Shown: positions 34,708 through 42,764, numbered from the stretch's first letter. The stretch is DNA of 64,000 nt from JACTMZ01 sp044359955 (GCA_044359955.1 JBIKLF010000003.1:124001-188000), one strand, 5' to 3'. Notes: generated from the sequence alone by a model not told the origin. Translations and numbers: made by a program.

Positions 34708-35036
34708 GTGGGGGGGGATAGGGCGGAGGGCTGAGACTTGAACCTAAAAACGGAGATGAGAGTTGACCGATGAGGGTTGAGAGATTGGGCAGCAAGGCGA
34801 TACGCCGCAGCCCAGCATCACCCTTGGGGTGACGGAGCGGAAATGGGCAAGCCTTTGATTTTCAGTCCCTCATTTGCCTCCGGCTGTCTACGCTTCGCTG
34901 CGGCTCTCAACCATAGACCCTCAACTTCCTTTCTAGGTTGAAAGCTGAGTGAGGCTGTGGCGGCGGTCTATGACCGCCGGTGCATTGGGAGGGAGGGTTC
35001 CGGCGGACATAGTCCGCCGCTACAAGAAGGGGTGGG
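34708..35036. repeat. Intergenic stretch with family C hairpins and G/A-rich tracts
   Basis: No ORF is convincing here. The first part has GA-rich text (GAGGGCTGAGACTTGAAC, GATGAGGGTTGAGAGATTG) that recurs near 35775 and 39100. Two family C hairpins follow: CGGCGGTC-TAT-GACCGCCG (34961-34979) and CGGCGGAC-ATA-GTCCGCCG (35001-35019). The second sits 18 bases from the end of the convergent ABC ATPase gene and may serve as a terminator. Confidence 0.7.
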
Positions 35037-35768
35037 TTAATACTTGAGGACTTTGGCGAGGAAGCGTTGGGCGACTTCGGACTTCGGGGCGGAGAAGAAT
35101 TCCTGGGCGGGGGCTTGTTCGAGGATTTGGCCGTTGGCGAGGAAGGCGACTTGGTCGGCGACGGTTCGGGCGAAATTCATGGCGTGGGTGACGAGGATGA
35201 AGGTGCGGCCTTCGGATTTTAGGTCGGCGATGACTTCCAACACTTCGGCGGTCATTTCCGGGTCGAGGGCGGAGGTGGGTTCGTCGAAGAGGAGGAGCCT
35301 GGGACGGATGGCCACGGCGCGGGCGATGGCGACGCGTTGGCGTTGTCCGCCGGAGAGTTCGGCGGGACGTTTGTGCGCGTGGCCGTTGAGGTGGAGGCGC
35401 TCGAGGAGTTCCTCGGCGCGGGTGCGGGCGGCCTCGGAGGTGAGTCCGTGCACGGCGGTGAGGGGGAGCATGATGTTGGCCAGCGCGTCGAGGTGGGGGA
35501 AGAGGTTCCACGACTGGAAGACGGTGCCGATGTTGCTGCGGTAGGCGCGGAGGGATTTTTCCGCGGTGGGGACGGGTTCGTGATCGACGGTGAGGGTTCC
35601 GGCTTCGGGGGATTCGAGTCCGCCGATGACGCGGAGCAGGGTGGATTTGCCGCCGCCGGAGGGTCCGAGCAGGGCGAGGACGTGCGGGAAATCGAGCTGC
35701 GCGGTGATCGCGTCGAGCACGGTGTGGTCGCCGTAGCGTTTGGTGAGATGGTGGAAATGCAGGAGCAC
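35037..35768 (-). CDS. Polar amino acid ABC transporter ATP-binding protein (GlnQ type)
   Basis: 243 residues from the GTG at 35768; the frame extends to 35858 but those 30 codons are made of repeat DNA. Walker A is GPSGGGKSTLL, the signature LSGGQRQRVAIARA, and Walker B LLLFDEPTSALDPEM. The length fits GlnQ/HisP. It pairs with the permease gene at 35887-36633 on the same strand. The substrate is probably a polar amino acid; no binding protein is adjacent. Confidence 0.9.
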   Translation of the reverse strand: MLLHFHHLTKRYGDHTVLDAITAQLDFPHVLALLGPSGGGKSTLLRVIGGLESPEAGTLTVDHEPVPTAEKSLRAYRSNIGTVFQSWNLFPHLDALANIMLPLTAVHGLTSEAARTRAEELLERLHLNGHAHKRPAELSGGQRQRVAIARAVAIRPRLLLFDEPTSALDPEMTAEVLEVIADLKSEGRTFILVTHAMNFARTVADQVAFLANGQILEQAPAQEFFSAPKSEVAQRFLAKVLKY

Positions 35769-35886
35769 TTTAGTTGAGGGTTGAGAGATGAGGGTTGAGG
35801 GTTGGAAGGGTCCGGCGGTCATAGACCGCCGCTCCAAGTGGAGGATATTTTCTCTCAACGCTCATCGCTCAACCCTCAACGGTTCT
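35769..35886. repeat. Spacer with family C hairpin between permease and ATPase
   Basis: CGGCGGTC (35813-35820) and GACCGCCG (35824-35831) around ATA. It is flanked by tandem-like GTTGAGAGATGAGGGTTGAG text and a related complementary stretch (CTCTCAACGCTCATCGCTC), which can form a larger inverted structure. Confidence 0.65.
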
Positions 35887-36633
35887 TCACGTTTCATACC
35901 GGTATTTGTGTTCGAGGCGGCGGGCGAGGAGGGAGACGGGGAGGGTCAAGGCGAGGTAGCCGAGGGCGAGGGGGAGGTAGCTTTCGAGGGTGCTGTAGGT
36001 GGCGCTGTTGACTTGCTGGGCGGCGAGGGTGAACTCTTCGATGCCGAGGATGGAGAGGAGGGAGCTGTCTTTGATGATGGACGCGGCTTGGCCGGCCAGC
36101 GGCGGGAGGACATGGCGGATGGCTTGGGGGAAGATGACGTGGCGGTAGGTTTGCCAGCGGGTCAGGCCGATGGCACGGGCGGATTCAAGTTGGGATTTGC
36201 CGATGCTTTCGATGCCGCCGCGGATCATTTCGGCGATGTAGGCGCCGCTGAAGATGGAGAGGATGAGGATGCCGGCGGTGTAGCGGTTTTGCAGGCCGAC
36301 GGCGTCGGCCACGACGTAAAAGAGGATGAGGAGTTGGACGAGGAGCGGGGTGCCGCGGATGAGTTCGATGTAGCCGGTAGCCAGCCAGCGCAACGCGGGA
36401 TAACGGGCGCGGCGGCCGAGGGCGGCGAGGAGTCCGAGAAGGACGCTCAGGGCGAGGGCGGCGAGGGAAATCCAGATGGTGTTGAGCCAACCGCGCCAGA
36501 AGACTTGGCGGTAGGCCCAGACGCCGGACCAATTCCACGTGGCGGCCTGGAGGATGGCGAAGCAGAGGGCAGCAAGCAGGGTGGCGCCGAGAAGAACGGA
36601 GATGACCGCATTGATCGTTTGGTGACGGGTCAT
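35887..36633 (-). CDS. Polar amino acid ABC transporter permease (HisM/GlnP type)
   Basis: 248 residues from the ATG at 36633; the longer frame to 37098 overlaps mazG and is not membrane-like. About five membrane helices are seen. The EAA-type loop with GYIELIRGTPLLVQLLIL and ESARAIGLTRWQTYRHVIFP is classic for the HisMQ family. It is upstream of its ATPase gene. A single-permease system with no visible solute-binding protein in the window. Confidence 0.9.
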   Translation of the reverse strand: MTRHQTINAVISVLLGATLLAALCFAILQAATWNWSGVWAYRQVFWRGWLNTIWISLAALALSVLLGLLAALGRRARYPALRWLATGYIELIRGTPLLVQLLILFYVVADAVGLQNRYTAGILILSIFSGAYIAEMIRGGIESIGKSQLESARAIGLTRWQTYRHVIFPQAIRHVLPPLAGQAASIIKDSSLLSILGIEEFTLAAQQVNSATYSTLESYLPLALGYLALTLPVSLLARRLEHKYRYET

Positions 36634-36646
36634 GGGTAAATGCGAC

Positions 36647-36665
36647 CGGCTGTCATAGACCGCCG
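36647..36665. repeat. Short hairpin family C, copy 5
   Basis: CGGCTGTC-ATA-GACCGCCG, one mismatch in the stem. It ends exactly where the mazG stop codon begins (36666) on the minus strand. Confidence 0.65.
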
Positions 36666-37463
36666 CTACAAGTTTTGGGATTTGGCGGACTCCCAGAGTT
36701 CCTCGAGATCGCGGGGCGTGAGGTCTTCGAGTTTTTGGCCGTGGGCGGCGGCGGATTTTTCCATGTGTTGGAAGCGGGCGATGAAGCGTTGGTTGGCGTG
36801 TTCGAGGGCGAGTTCGGGTTCGACGCCGATTTTGCGGGCCATGTTGACCGCAGTGAAAAGGACGTCGCCGAGTTCGGGTTCGAGTTTCTGAGGGTTGCCG
36901 GATTCGAGTTCGACGGAAAGTTCGGCGAGTTCTTCGCGGAATTTGTCGATGACGCCGGTGGTGTCGGGCCAGTCGAAACCGACCCGGGCGGCTTTCTTCT
37001 GGATGTTGGCCGCGCGGATGAGGGCGGGGAGGGCGCGGGGGATGCCGGCCATGATGGAGGCACTGGCGCCTTTCTCTTCGCGTTTGATTTGCTCCCATTG
37101 GCGGAGGACGGCTTGGGTGTCGCTGGCCTCGCCATCGGCGAAGACATGCGGGTGGCGGCGGATGAGTTTTTCGCAGGTGTGTTGGGCGGCGTCTTCGAGG
37201 GTGAAGGCGCCGCGTTCGGCGGCTAGGTCGGTGTGGAAAACGACTTGGAGAAGGAGGTCGCCGAGTTCCTCGCGGAGGTTGGCGTCATCGGCTTTGGTGA
37301 TGGCGTCGATCGTTTCGCAGGCTTCCTCGAGGAGACCGGCGCGGAGGGACTCGTGGGTTTGTTCGCGATCCCACGGGCAGCCTTCGGGTGAGCGGAGGAG
37401 GCTGACGATGGCACGGAGGCGCGCCACCGGTTCGGTCGGGAGATTTTGGAGTTTGATGGACAT
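36666..37463 (-). CDS. mazG: Nucleoside triphosphate pyrophosphohydrolase MazG
   Basis: 265 residues from the ATG at 37463. It shows duplicated MazG folds: the first with CPWDREQTHESLRAGLLEEA and the EExxE/ExxD metal motif (LREELGDLLLQVVFH), the second with FREELAELSVELE and EPELGDVLFTAVNMAR. It hydrolyses house-cleaning NTPs such as dUTP or 8-oxo-dGTP. It precedes the amino-acid transporter genes on the same strand; the family C hairpin abuts its stop. Confidence 0.95.
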   Translation of the reverse strand: MSIKLQNLPTEPVARLRAIVSLLRSPEGCPWDREQTHESLRAGLLEEACETIDAITKADDANLREELGDLLLQVVFHTDLAAERGAFTLEDAAQHTCEKLIRRHPHVFADGEASDTQAVLRQWEQIKREEKGASASIMAGIPRALPALIRAANIQKKAARVGFDWPDTTGVIDKFREELAELSVELESGNPQKLEPELGDVLFTAVNMARKIGVEPELALEHANQRFIARFQHMEKSAAAHGQKLEDLTPRDLEELWESAKSQNL

Positions 37464-37506
37464 CGGATCGTGACGGGCGGGACGCCCGGGCCTCCTGGTC
37501 AGCGGA

Positions 37507-38208
37507 TCAGATGCGCCATTGCTCTTTGTGGCTGCCGCGGAGGTCGGTGACTTCGCCGGCGCTGTTGACCGAGACATACCAGGTGAGTGTGGTGGTGGCG
37601 ATGATGGTGACGAGGAGGACGCCGCCGACCAGCCAACCGGGGAGTTCGCCGACGGCGAGGGCGTTGTAGAACGCGGACCATGAATGGATGGCGGGTTTGG
37701 CGTGCATGAAAAGTTTGGTCATCCAGGCGACCAGAATGATGGCGATGATGAAGACGTAGTTGCGCTTGAGGCGGCGGCCGACGGCTTCAAGCTTGCTGAT
37801 TTTGAAGGAGGGTAGGATGAGGTCCTCGCAGACGAGTTTTTGCCAATCGCCACCGAGGAGGGCGGGGTTGCGCGAAACCACGCCCACGAGAAAGTGGGAT
37901 TCAAGCATGCGGACCCGGCCGCGGAAGGCGTCATAAAAACGATAACGCCGCGCTTCGATCCAGAGCATCATCAAGACGATGACGAGATTGAAAAAGAAGA
38001 TGATGTGAGGAATGTCACGGAAGGAGAAGGCGACGGTCACGATGGTGGTGGTGCTGGTGATGGCCCACGTGGTGGTGATGTCGAGTCGCTGGCGCCAGAC
38101 CATGATGCGGCCGAGTTCGCCGCGATAAAAATGCGACATGGCATTGACGTAGCACGGGTCGTGCAACTCGTTGCCGTCGGTGCGGGTGATGGCGCGGTGG
38201 CCGTCCAT
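37507..38208 (-). CDS. DUF2270-like membrane protein
   Basis: 233 residues. The segment MSHFYRGELGRIMVWRQRLD followed by ITTTWAITSTTTIVTVAF is what I recall from DUF2270 proteins. Two N-terminal helices (about 47-85) and two more near 150-215 give a four-helix protein with a cytoplasmic domain between. The function is unknown. It begins 5 bases after the rhomboid-like gene, so the two are probably one operon. Confidence 0.72.
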   Translation of the reverse strand: MDGHRAITRTDGNELHDPCYVNAMSHFYRGELGRIMVWRQRLDITTTWAITSTTTIVTVAFSFRDIPHIIFFFNLVIVLMMLWIEARRYRFYDAFRGRVRMLESHFLVGVVSRNPALLGGDWQKLVCEDLILPSFKISKLEAVGRRLKRNYVFIIAIILVAWMTKLFMHAKPAIHSWSAFYNALAVGELPGWLVGGVLLVTIIATTTLTWYVSVNSAGEVTDLRGSHKEQWRI

Positions 38209-38212
38209 CGCG

Positions 38213-39049
38213 TCAGAGGCGCTCCCGCTCGAGCAGGACGGTGCGGGCGCGTTCGAGTTGCTCGCGTTCGCGGCGGGTCAGGCTGGCCAGGCCGTCGCGG
38301 GAGATTTTCTCGAGGAGAGGATCGATGATGCGGTGGGGGTCGACGGGTTCGTCGTCCGGATTTTTCACCACACGGAGGCGCGGACCTTTGGTGCGGTGGG
38401 AGACGGGGCGCAGGCGCGCCACGAAGTCGAGATTGAGCGCGGATCCGTGCCGGATGGCATAATAGGCGAGAAATGCGGTGGCGAGGAGCACCAGCATTTC
38501 GATCCACTGGCGGGTGGCGAGGAGTTGCAGGACGCTGATGCCGAGCAGGACCAAGGCAAAAAGTTTTGCCGTGATTTGAAAAAGGAGTTGGGCGCCCGGG
38601 TAGAGAGAGGCGAAAGCAAGGAAGACGGCGAAGTTGGCCCAGCTCTGGGTGAGGGAGAGGGATTGGCTGGTGACGAGCGACGCGGCGAGGAGGAGGGACG
38701 GACCGAGAAGAAGGAAGCCGAGGTAGAGACGGACAAAACCTTTGCGCCCGAGGTATTGCTCCACGTCGCGTCCGAAAATGTAGAGCATGACCAGCGAAAT
38801 GAGGAACCACGGATCCGGCGGGTTGACGAAGGCGTAGGTGAGGCAGCGCCAGATTTCCCCGCCGCGGAGAACCGACTCGGTGTTGAAAGTGAGTTTGCCG
38901 AGGGCGCCTTCGGCCCCGGAGGCGAGGGCGATGGCCACGCCGATCATGCAGGCCACGTAGAGCGCGACGATGATCGTCGTGGCATAAACCGGCACGCGGC
39001 CAAACCACGTGATCGGGTCGTAGTTCTCGGGGCTGCGGTGCGTGATCAC
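38213..39049 (-). CDS. Rhomboid-fold membrane protein, probably protease-inactive
   Basis: 278 residues with about six membrane helices. The loop after the first helix (RGGEIWRCLTYAFVNPPD) and FGRDVEQYLGRKGFVRLYL match rhomboid L1 and TM2-3. The expected GxSG of the catalytic TM4 is replaced by LTQSWANFAVF and there is no His in the last helix (LLATAFLAYYAI). It therefore lacks the Ser-His dyad and should be a pseudo-rhomboid. The C-terminal DPLLEKISRDGLASLTRREREQ tail is common in such proteins from this group. Confidence 0.75.
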   Translation of the reverse strand: MITHRSPENYDPITWFGRVPVYATTIIVALYVACMIGVAIALASGAEGALGKLTFNTESVLRGGEIWRCLTYAFVNPPDPWFLISLVMLYIFGRDVEQYLGRKGFVRLYLGFLLLGPSLLLAASLVTSQSLSLTQSWANFAVFLAFASLYPGAQLLFQITAKLFALVLLGISVLQLLATRQWIEMLVLLATAFLAYYAIRHGSALNLDFVARLRPVSHRTKGPRLRVVKNPDDEPVDPHRIIDPLLEKISRDGLASLTRREREQLERARTVLLERERL

Positions 39050-39173
39050 GAGGGCATAAGATTAGCGTGATTTTTGCGGGGGGACAAGGAAGAGAGGGCT
39101 GAGGGGGGAGTTTGAGACCTGAGTGTGATGGCTGCGGCCGGCTGGCCCCCTGATCGGAGAGGGCCAGCCGGCC
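39050..39173. other. Short intergenic spacer, no gene seen
   Basis: GA-rich text resembling 34740-34800 (GAGGGCTGAGGGGGGAGTTT) and a GGCCGGC-rich inverted stretch (39133-39178, GGCCGGCTGGCCC with GGGCCAGCCGGCC) that may act as a terminator for the upstream minus-strand genes. Confidence 0.5.
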
Positions 39174-39860
39174 CTATCGGGGAGGTTGCAGGCGTTTGAT
39201 CGGTTTGAAGTAGGCGGTGGGTTGGCCGGGGGGTAGGCGGCCGGCGGTTCCGTCGGACCTGAAGACGCGGTCCCAGCAGCGTTCGAAGCAGTGGGGGGCG
39301 AGGGGGAAGGTGGCGGCGAGATGCCGGGCGTGGCGGTAGAAGGCGGCCTCGCGGCGGTGCGCGCTGGCGCGGGTGATGGCAAATTGGGCACCGGCGAAGA
39401 AGCGGTAGGCGGCGGGGCCGGCGGTGCCGAATAGTTGTTGGTGGAAGCTGTCGAGTTGGAGTTCGTGGCGCTCGGGGTTTTTGCTCCAAGGCACGAAGAG
39501 GCGGCGGCCGCGGGGGTCGTCAGTGTCGGCGAGGAAGCCGAGCCAGTGGAACTCGGCGACGGTCAAGGTGCCTTGAGCCAGGGCGCGGAGAAATTTGTGG
39601 AGGTCGGGGGCGTGGTCGAAGGGGTGGCCTTGGACGAAGATGGTCAGGTCGGCGAGGGAGTCGTGGCGCTCGGCGAGATGGTGGAGGTAGGTGTGGGCTT
39701 CGCGGCCGAGGTTGGGGAGCGGGAGGGCGTTCGGGGTGCCGGAGTCTTTGTCATAGACGGTAACGGTAACTTCGGGCGGCACGCGGCGGAGCCAGGCGAG
39801 GTCTTCGGTGTGGCGGGCGACGACGAGTTCGATGCCAAGAGGCGCAGGGTCTGCTTTCAT
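39174..39860 (-). CDS. DUF3431-type protein of unknown function
   Basis: 228 residues. IELVVARHTEDLAWLRRVP, LPNLGREAHTYLHHLAERHD, and LTIFVQGHPFDHAPDLHKF are the conserved parts I associate with DUF3431, a glycosyltransferase-like family often near polysaccharide genes. The catalytic role is unproven. Its ATG overlaps the stop of the deacetylase gene (ATGA at 39857), so the two are translated together. Confidence 0.75.
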   Translation of the reverse strand: MKADPAPLGIELVVARHTEDLAWLRRVPPEVTVTVYDKDSGTPNALPLPNLGREAHTYLHHLAERHDSLADLTIFVQGHPFDHAPDLHKFLRALAQGTLTVAEFHWLGFLADTDDPRGRRLFVPWSKNPERHELQLDSFHQQLFGTAGPAAYRFFAGAQFAITRASAHRREAAFYRHARHLAATFPLAPHCFERCWDRVFRSDGTAGRLPPGQPTAYFKPIKRLQPPR

Positions 39861-40849
39861 GCGAGCAGTCGGGAGGTAGGGACACGCGGCTCGCGTGTCC
39901 GTGGGGATTCGGGCGGACGAGCGGGCCGCTCGTCCCTACCTTGGGAGGTGAAGAGGGTGGCGGCGAGGGTGATGGTGTTGGCGTGCAGGCGGGCCGTCAT
40001 GCCGGGGATGCGATGGTAGCCTCCGCCGTAAAGGACGACGAGGGGGAGGTGCCGGGTGAGGCACCCGTCGATGACGAGACGGTCGCGTGCGGCCATGTGC
40101 TCGGTGGTGAGTTTCATTTGTCCGAACCGGTCGTGCTCGTGGACGTCGGCGCCGGAGATCCAGATGACGAGGTCGGCCGAGAATTGATCGAAGGCCGAAG
40201 GGAGGGTGTCGGTGAGGGCGGCGAGGTATTGGTCGCCGGGGACGTCGCGCGGGAGTCCGATGTCGCGGTTGCCGGGTTCTTTCGCGCTGGGGTAGTTGCG
40301 TTCACCGTGGATCGAGTAGGTGAAGACGCGGTCGTCGTCGCGGAAGATGGCGTGGGTGCCATTGCCTTGGTGGGCGTCGGTGTCGGCGATGAAGATGCGC
40401 AGGGTGGGATCTTTTGCCTGCAGATCGCAGATGGCGACGGCGACGTCATTGAGCACGCAGTAACCGAGGCCGCGGTCGGGGAAGGCGTGGTGGGTGCCGC
40501 CGGCGAGGTTGGCCGCCATGCGATGGGTGAGGGCGTGATGGCAGGCGGCCACGGTGGCGGCGGTTTCGAGGGACGAGCGGTGGAGGAGGCGGGGTTGCCA
40601 GGGGAGTCCGAGTTTGTGGATCTCGGTGCGGTCGAGGGTGCCGTGGGTCAGTTTGCGGAGGTACCCGCTGGTGTGGACGCGAAGGAGTTGGCGGGTCGGG
40701 GCGGGGGCGATGGGGGTGATTTCGACCGGAGCGTCCTCGGCGATGAGGAGGTCGTGGGCTTGTGGGAACTTTTCCATGGGGAAGGGATGGCCCGGCGGGA
40801 GGGGGAGGAAGAAGTCCGGGTGATAAAAGCAGCGGAGGCGCGGCGTCAT
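39857..40849 (-). CDS. Histone deacetylase-family (class IV-like) hydrolase
   Basis: 330 residues from the ATG at 40849. HDAC fold motifs: GGTHHAFPDRGLGYCVLNDV, DTDAHQGNGTHAIF (zinc Asp and His; the DxDAHQGNG form is closest to class IV/HDAC11), SGADVHEHDRFG and LYGGGYH. It may deacylate polyamines or small acyl conjugates. The last 27 residues are encoded by a palindromic repeat (39875-39940), so the C-terminus is repeat-derived. Confidence 0.88.
   Translation of the reverse strand: MTPRLRCFYHPDFFLPLPPGHPFPMEKFPQAHDLLIAEDAPVEITPIAPAPTRQLLRVHTSGYLRKLTHGTLDRTEIHKLGLPWQPRLLHRSSLETAATVAACHHALTHRMAANLAGGTHHAFPDRGLGYCVLNDVAVAICDLQAKDPTLRIFIADTDAHQGNGTHAIFRDDDRVFTYSIHGERNYPSAKEPGNRDIGLPRDVPGDQYLAALTDTLPSAFDQFSADLVIWISGADVHEHDRFGQMKLTTEHMAARDRLVIDGCLTRHLPLVVLYGGGYHRIPGMTARLHANTITLAATLFTSQGRDERPARPPESPRTREPRVPTSRLLA
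39875..39940. repeat. Family B cruciform repeat inside the deacetylase 3' end
   Basis: Outer arms GGTAG and CTACC enclose two perfect 9-bp hairpins: GGACACGCG-GCT-CGCGTGTCC (39880-39900) and GGACGAGCG-GGC-CGCTCGTCC (39915-39935). The 5' half is related to 33811-33870. It is read as protein because the frame stays open. Confidence 0.85.
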
Positions 40850-40951
40850 GCGGAGACGATACGAAGGACGGGGGTGAAAGGGAAACCGCCGAGGACGTGG
40901 AGGGCGCAGAGGGGATTTGGAAAGAGCGGAGGGATCGGTCATGATGGAGCG

Positions 40952-41833
40952 ATGGATTGGATCAGCGGGGATCTATGGGACCAGCTCGCGGTGGAGCAGA
41001 CGGATGTGCATCGTCTCGCGACGGGGCGGGACGGGTATTTGGACCGCTATGGTGAATGGGCGCTGTGGAGCGGGGGGAGGGCTCCGGCGGTGGAGTGGCT
41101 ACGGAGCGAGGTGGTTGCGCGGTATGGCTGGGCACCGCGGGGGTATCTGGGCCGGGAAACCGTGCGGCGGGCGACCGACCAGCATCCGGCTCAGTTGTTG
41201 GCGGGCGAGGAACCCGGGGAAATCACGGTCGGTGAGGCGGGGGTGAAATATTTGGTGGAGCCGGCCGGAGGCTATTCATCGGGCCTATTTCTGGATCAGA
41301 GATTGAACCGTCAGTGGGTGCGCGAATTGGCGCCGCGTCGGACGCTCAATTTGTTTGCCTACACTGGGAGCTTCACGGTTTGTGCGGCGTTGGGTGGCGG
41401 GGAGACGTGCAGTGTCGACGCGTCCAAGCGGACGCTGGCCAAGGCGCGGGAGAATTTGCGGGGCAATGACGTCGATCCGGCGGAGGGTCACCGGTTCCTG
41501 GCGGACGACGCGATGAAGGTCGTGCCGCGGTCGGTCAAGCGCGGGGAGAAGTTTGATTTGATCGTGCTCGACCCGCCGACGTTCGGACGAGCGGATGGGC
41601 GCGTTTTCCGCATCGAGAAGGATTTGCCGACACTGATTACGGAATGCTTTGGTTTGCTGGAGCCGGGCGGGCGGATGTTGGTGTCGAGCAATTACGCGGA
41701 GTGGGAGGCGCGGGATCTGCGGGAACTGTGCGAACTAGCCTTGGGCGGGAGCAAAGCGCGGCTCCAAGCCGGCGAATTGCCGCCCGAGATTCGCAGGGGT
41801 GCGGTTTCTTGGCGGATCCAAGCTGAGCACTGA
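40952..41833 (+). CDS. SAM-dependent rRNA methyltransferase-like (RlmI/RlmK type)
   Basis: 293 residues from the ATG at 40952. Motifs: GGYSSGLFLDQRLNR (RlmI/Y10-type substrate region), TLNLFAYTGSFTVCAALGGG (SAM-binding motif I), CSVDASKRTLAKARENL, FDLIVLDPPTFGRADG (DPPTF, motif IV) and LVSSNYAEW. It probably methylates rRNA cytosine or guanine. It is shorter than RlmI and lacks the PUA domain. It is divergent from the deacetylase gene. Confidence 0.85.
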   Translation: MDWISGDLWDQLAVEQTDVHRLATGRDGYLDRYGEWALWSGGRAPAVEWLRSEVVARYGWAPRGYLGRETVRRATDQHPAQLLAGEEPGEITVGEAGVKYLVEPAGGYSSGLFLDQRLNRQWVRELAPRRTLNLFAYTGSFTVCAALGGGETCSVDASKRTLAKARENLRGNDVDPAEGHRFLADDAMKVVPRSVKRGEKFDLIVLDPPTFGRADGRVFRIEKDLPTLITECFGLLEPGGRMLVSSNYAEWEARDLRELCELALGGSKARLQAGELPPEIRRGAVSWRIQAEH

Positions 41834-41939
41834 ACCAAGGATATGAAATTTTCTCCTTGGCGGATGCGTGCGCCAGTCGTTAACGCACATGACAAAACCG
41901 CACATGAATGTTGGTTGCGTCTTCATAAATCTCAAACTG

Positions 41940-42172
41940 ATGCCCCTGCGGGTCGCAGCGCTTTTGGCGGCAGCGCCCACGAACCTCAGCGCTTGCACAT
42001 GGTTCAGGTTCCTCAATGACCAGAAACACTCCTTCATCGGCCGCACCTTGGAATGGCCGGCGACCTGAACAGCCAGATCACGCGCGTTCCCCGCGGGAGA
42101 TTTCCAGGAATACAAGTTCCAGTAGGGGGCGTTGAGCTCGATCAGCCGATCGCCCGGAAGGCTGTGCACTGA
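41940..42172 (+). pseudogene. Broken linear amide C-N hydrolase (choloylglycine hydrolase family)
   Basis: The frame from 41940 reads MPLRVAALLAAAPTNLSACT, then WFRFLNDQKHSFIGRTLEW, and stops at 42066. The mature nucleophile Cys after a signal peptide and the GRTLEW motif are typical of penicillin-V acylase/bile salt hydrolase Ntn enzymes. After a frame change near 42057 the next frame continues with DLNSQITRVPRGRFPGIQVP to a stop at 42170, matching the next conserved stretch (DLNSQ..VPRG). Only about 75 residues of a 300-plus family remain. Confidence 0.75.
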
Positions 42173-42187
42173 TCGGGATGTATAGAC

Positions 42188-42206
42188 ATTCCTTCCGAAA
42201 AGGAAT
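42188..42206. promoter_or_regulatory. Palindromic operator upstream of the phd-relE module
   Basis: ATTCCTT (42188-42194) and AAGGAAT (42200-42206) form a perfect 7-bp dyad with a 5-base centre. TATAGA at 42181-42186 is a possible -10 box immediately before. It lies 12 bases upstream of the antitoxin GTG start. Confidence 0.55.
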
Positions 42207-42217
42207 ACCTTGACCGT

Positions 42218-42466
42218 GTGGCTGACACTTACACCATCAAAACCGCTCAGCAGAGGTTTTCCGCTGTGGTGCAAGAGGCGGCGGATCATCCGGTGACCAT
42301 TACCAAACAGGGCAAGGCGGTTGCGGTGATGATGTCGATCGAGCGGATGGAAGCGATCGCCGAGACGATGGAGGTCCTGGCCGATCCCAAAGCAATGGCG
42401 GCGATCCGCGCTCACCGCGAAGGCCGCGGGGTGTATCACGACGTCGCCGAGTTGGACGATCTATGA
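42218..42466 (+). CDS. Phd/YefM-type antitoxin
   Basis: 82 residues from the GTG at 42218. The N-terminal YTIKTAQQRFSAVVQEAADH, then PVTITKQGKAVAVMMSIERM, is the Phd/YefM DNA-binding fold. The C-terminal YHDVAELDDL would neutralise the toxin. Stop and toxin start overlap (ATGA at 42463). Confidence 0.88.
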   Translation: MADTYTIKTAQQRFSAVVQEAADHPVTITKQGKAVAVMMSIERMEAIAETMEVLADPKAMAAIRAHREGRGVYHDVAELDDL

Positions 42467-42744
42467 TCGACGTCCGGGTGCGCGAGGAGGTGATGGACTT
42501 CCTGCGCAAACTGCCGCCGGAACCGCGCCACACGCTGCGCCAAGCGATCAAAGACTTGCGTCATGAGCGCGGTGATATCCGCGGCCTGACCGATGACCTC
42601 GAAGGATTCTGCCGTCTGCGCGTGGGGAGCTATCGCGTGATCTTCGAATACGAAATGATCAGTGGAAAGCGAGCGGCGACCTGCGTCTTCGCCGGATCGA
42701 GGCGCTGGGTCTATGAGGCGTTCCAGAGCCGGCTGATGGAATAA
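42463..42744 (+). CDS. RelE/ParE-family toxin
   Basis: 93 residues. RVREEVMDFLRKLPPEPRHT, LRQAIKDLRHERGDIRGL, then FCRLRVGSYRVIFEYEMISG and RRWVYEAFQSR are typical of the RelE mRNA interferase fold. It probably cuts mRNA on the ribosome. Co-translated with the antitoxin. Confidence 0.88.
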   Translation: MIDVRVREEVMDFLRKLPPEPRHTLRQAIKDLRHERGDIRGLTDDLEGFCRLRVGSYRVIFEYEMISGKRAATCVFAGSRRWVYEAFQSRLME

Positions 42745-42764
42745 GAATTGAACAGAAGCTAACG

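Noticed and set aside
32930..36665. CRISPR array
   Set aside because: The repeats are short hairpins at irregular spacing with genes between them, without uniform spacers or cas genes.
39941..40951. N-terminal 337 codons of a long frame that ends in the methyltransferase
   Set aside because: They are antisense to the deacetylase and Gly/Val/Glu-rich; the methyltransferase proper starts at 40952.
41735..42439. 234-residue minus-strand frame across the amidase relic
   Set aside because: It runs antisense through the methyltransferase end and the antitoxin gene and shows no conserved motif, whereas the plus strand does.
33047..42744. Integrated prophage or genomic island with integrase
   Set aside because: Toxin-antitoxin genes and repeats are present, but no integrase, structural phage gene or attachment-site duplication was found.
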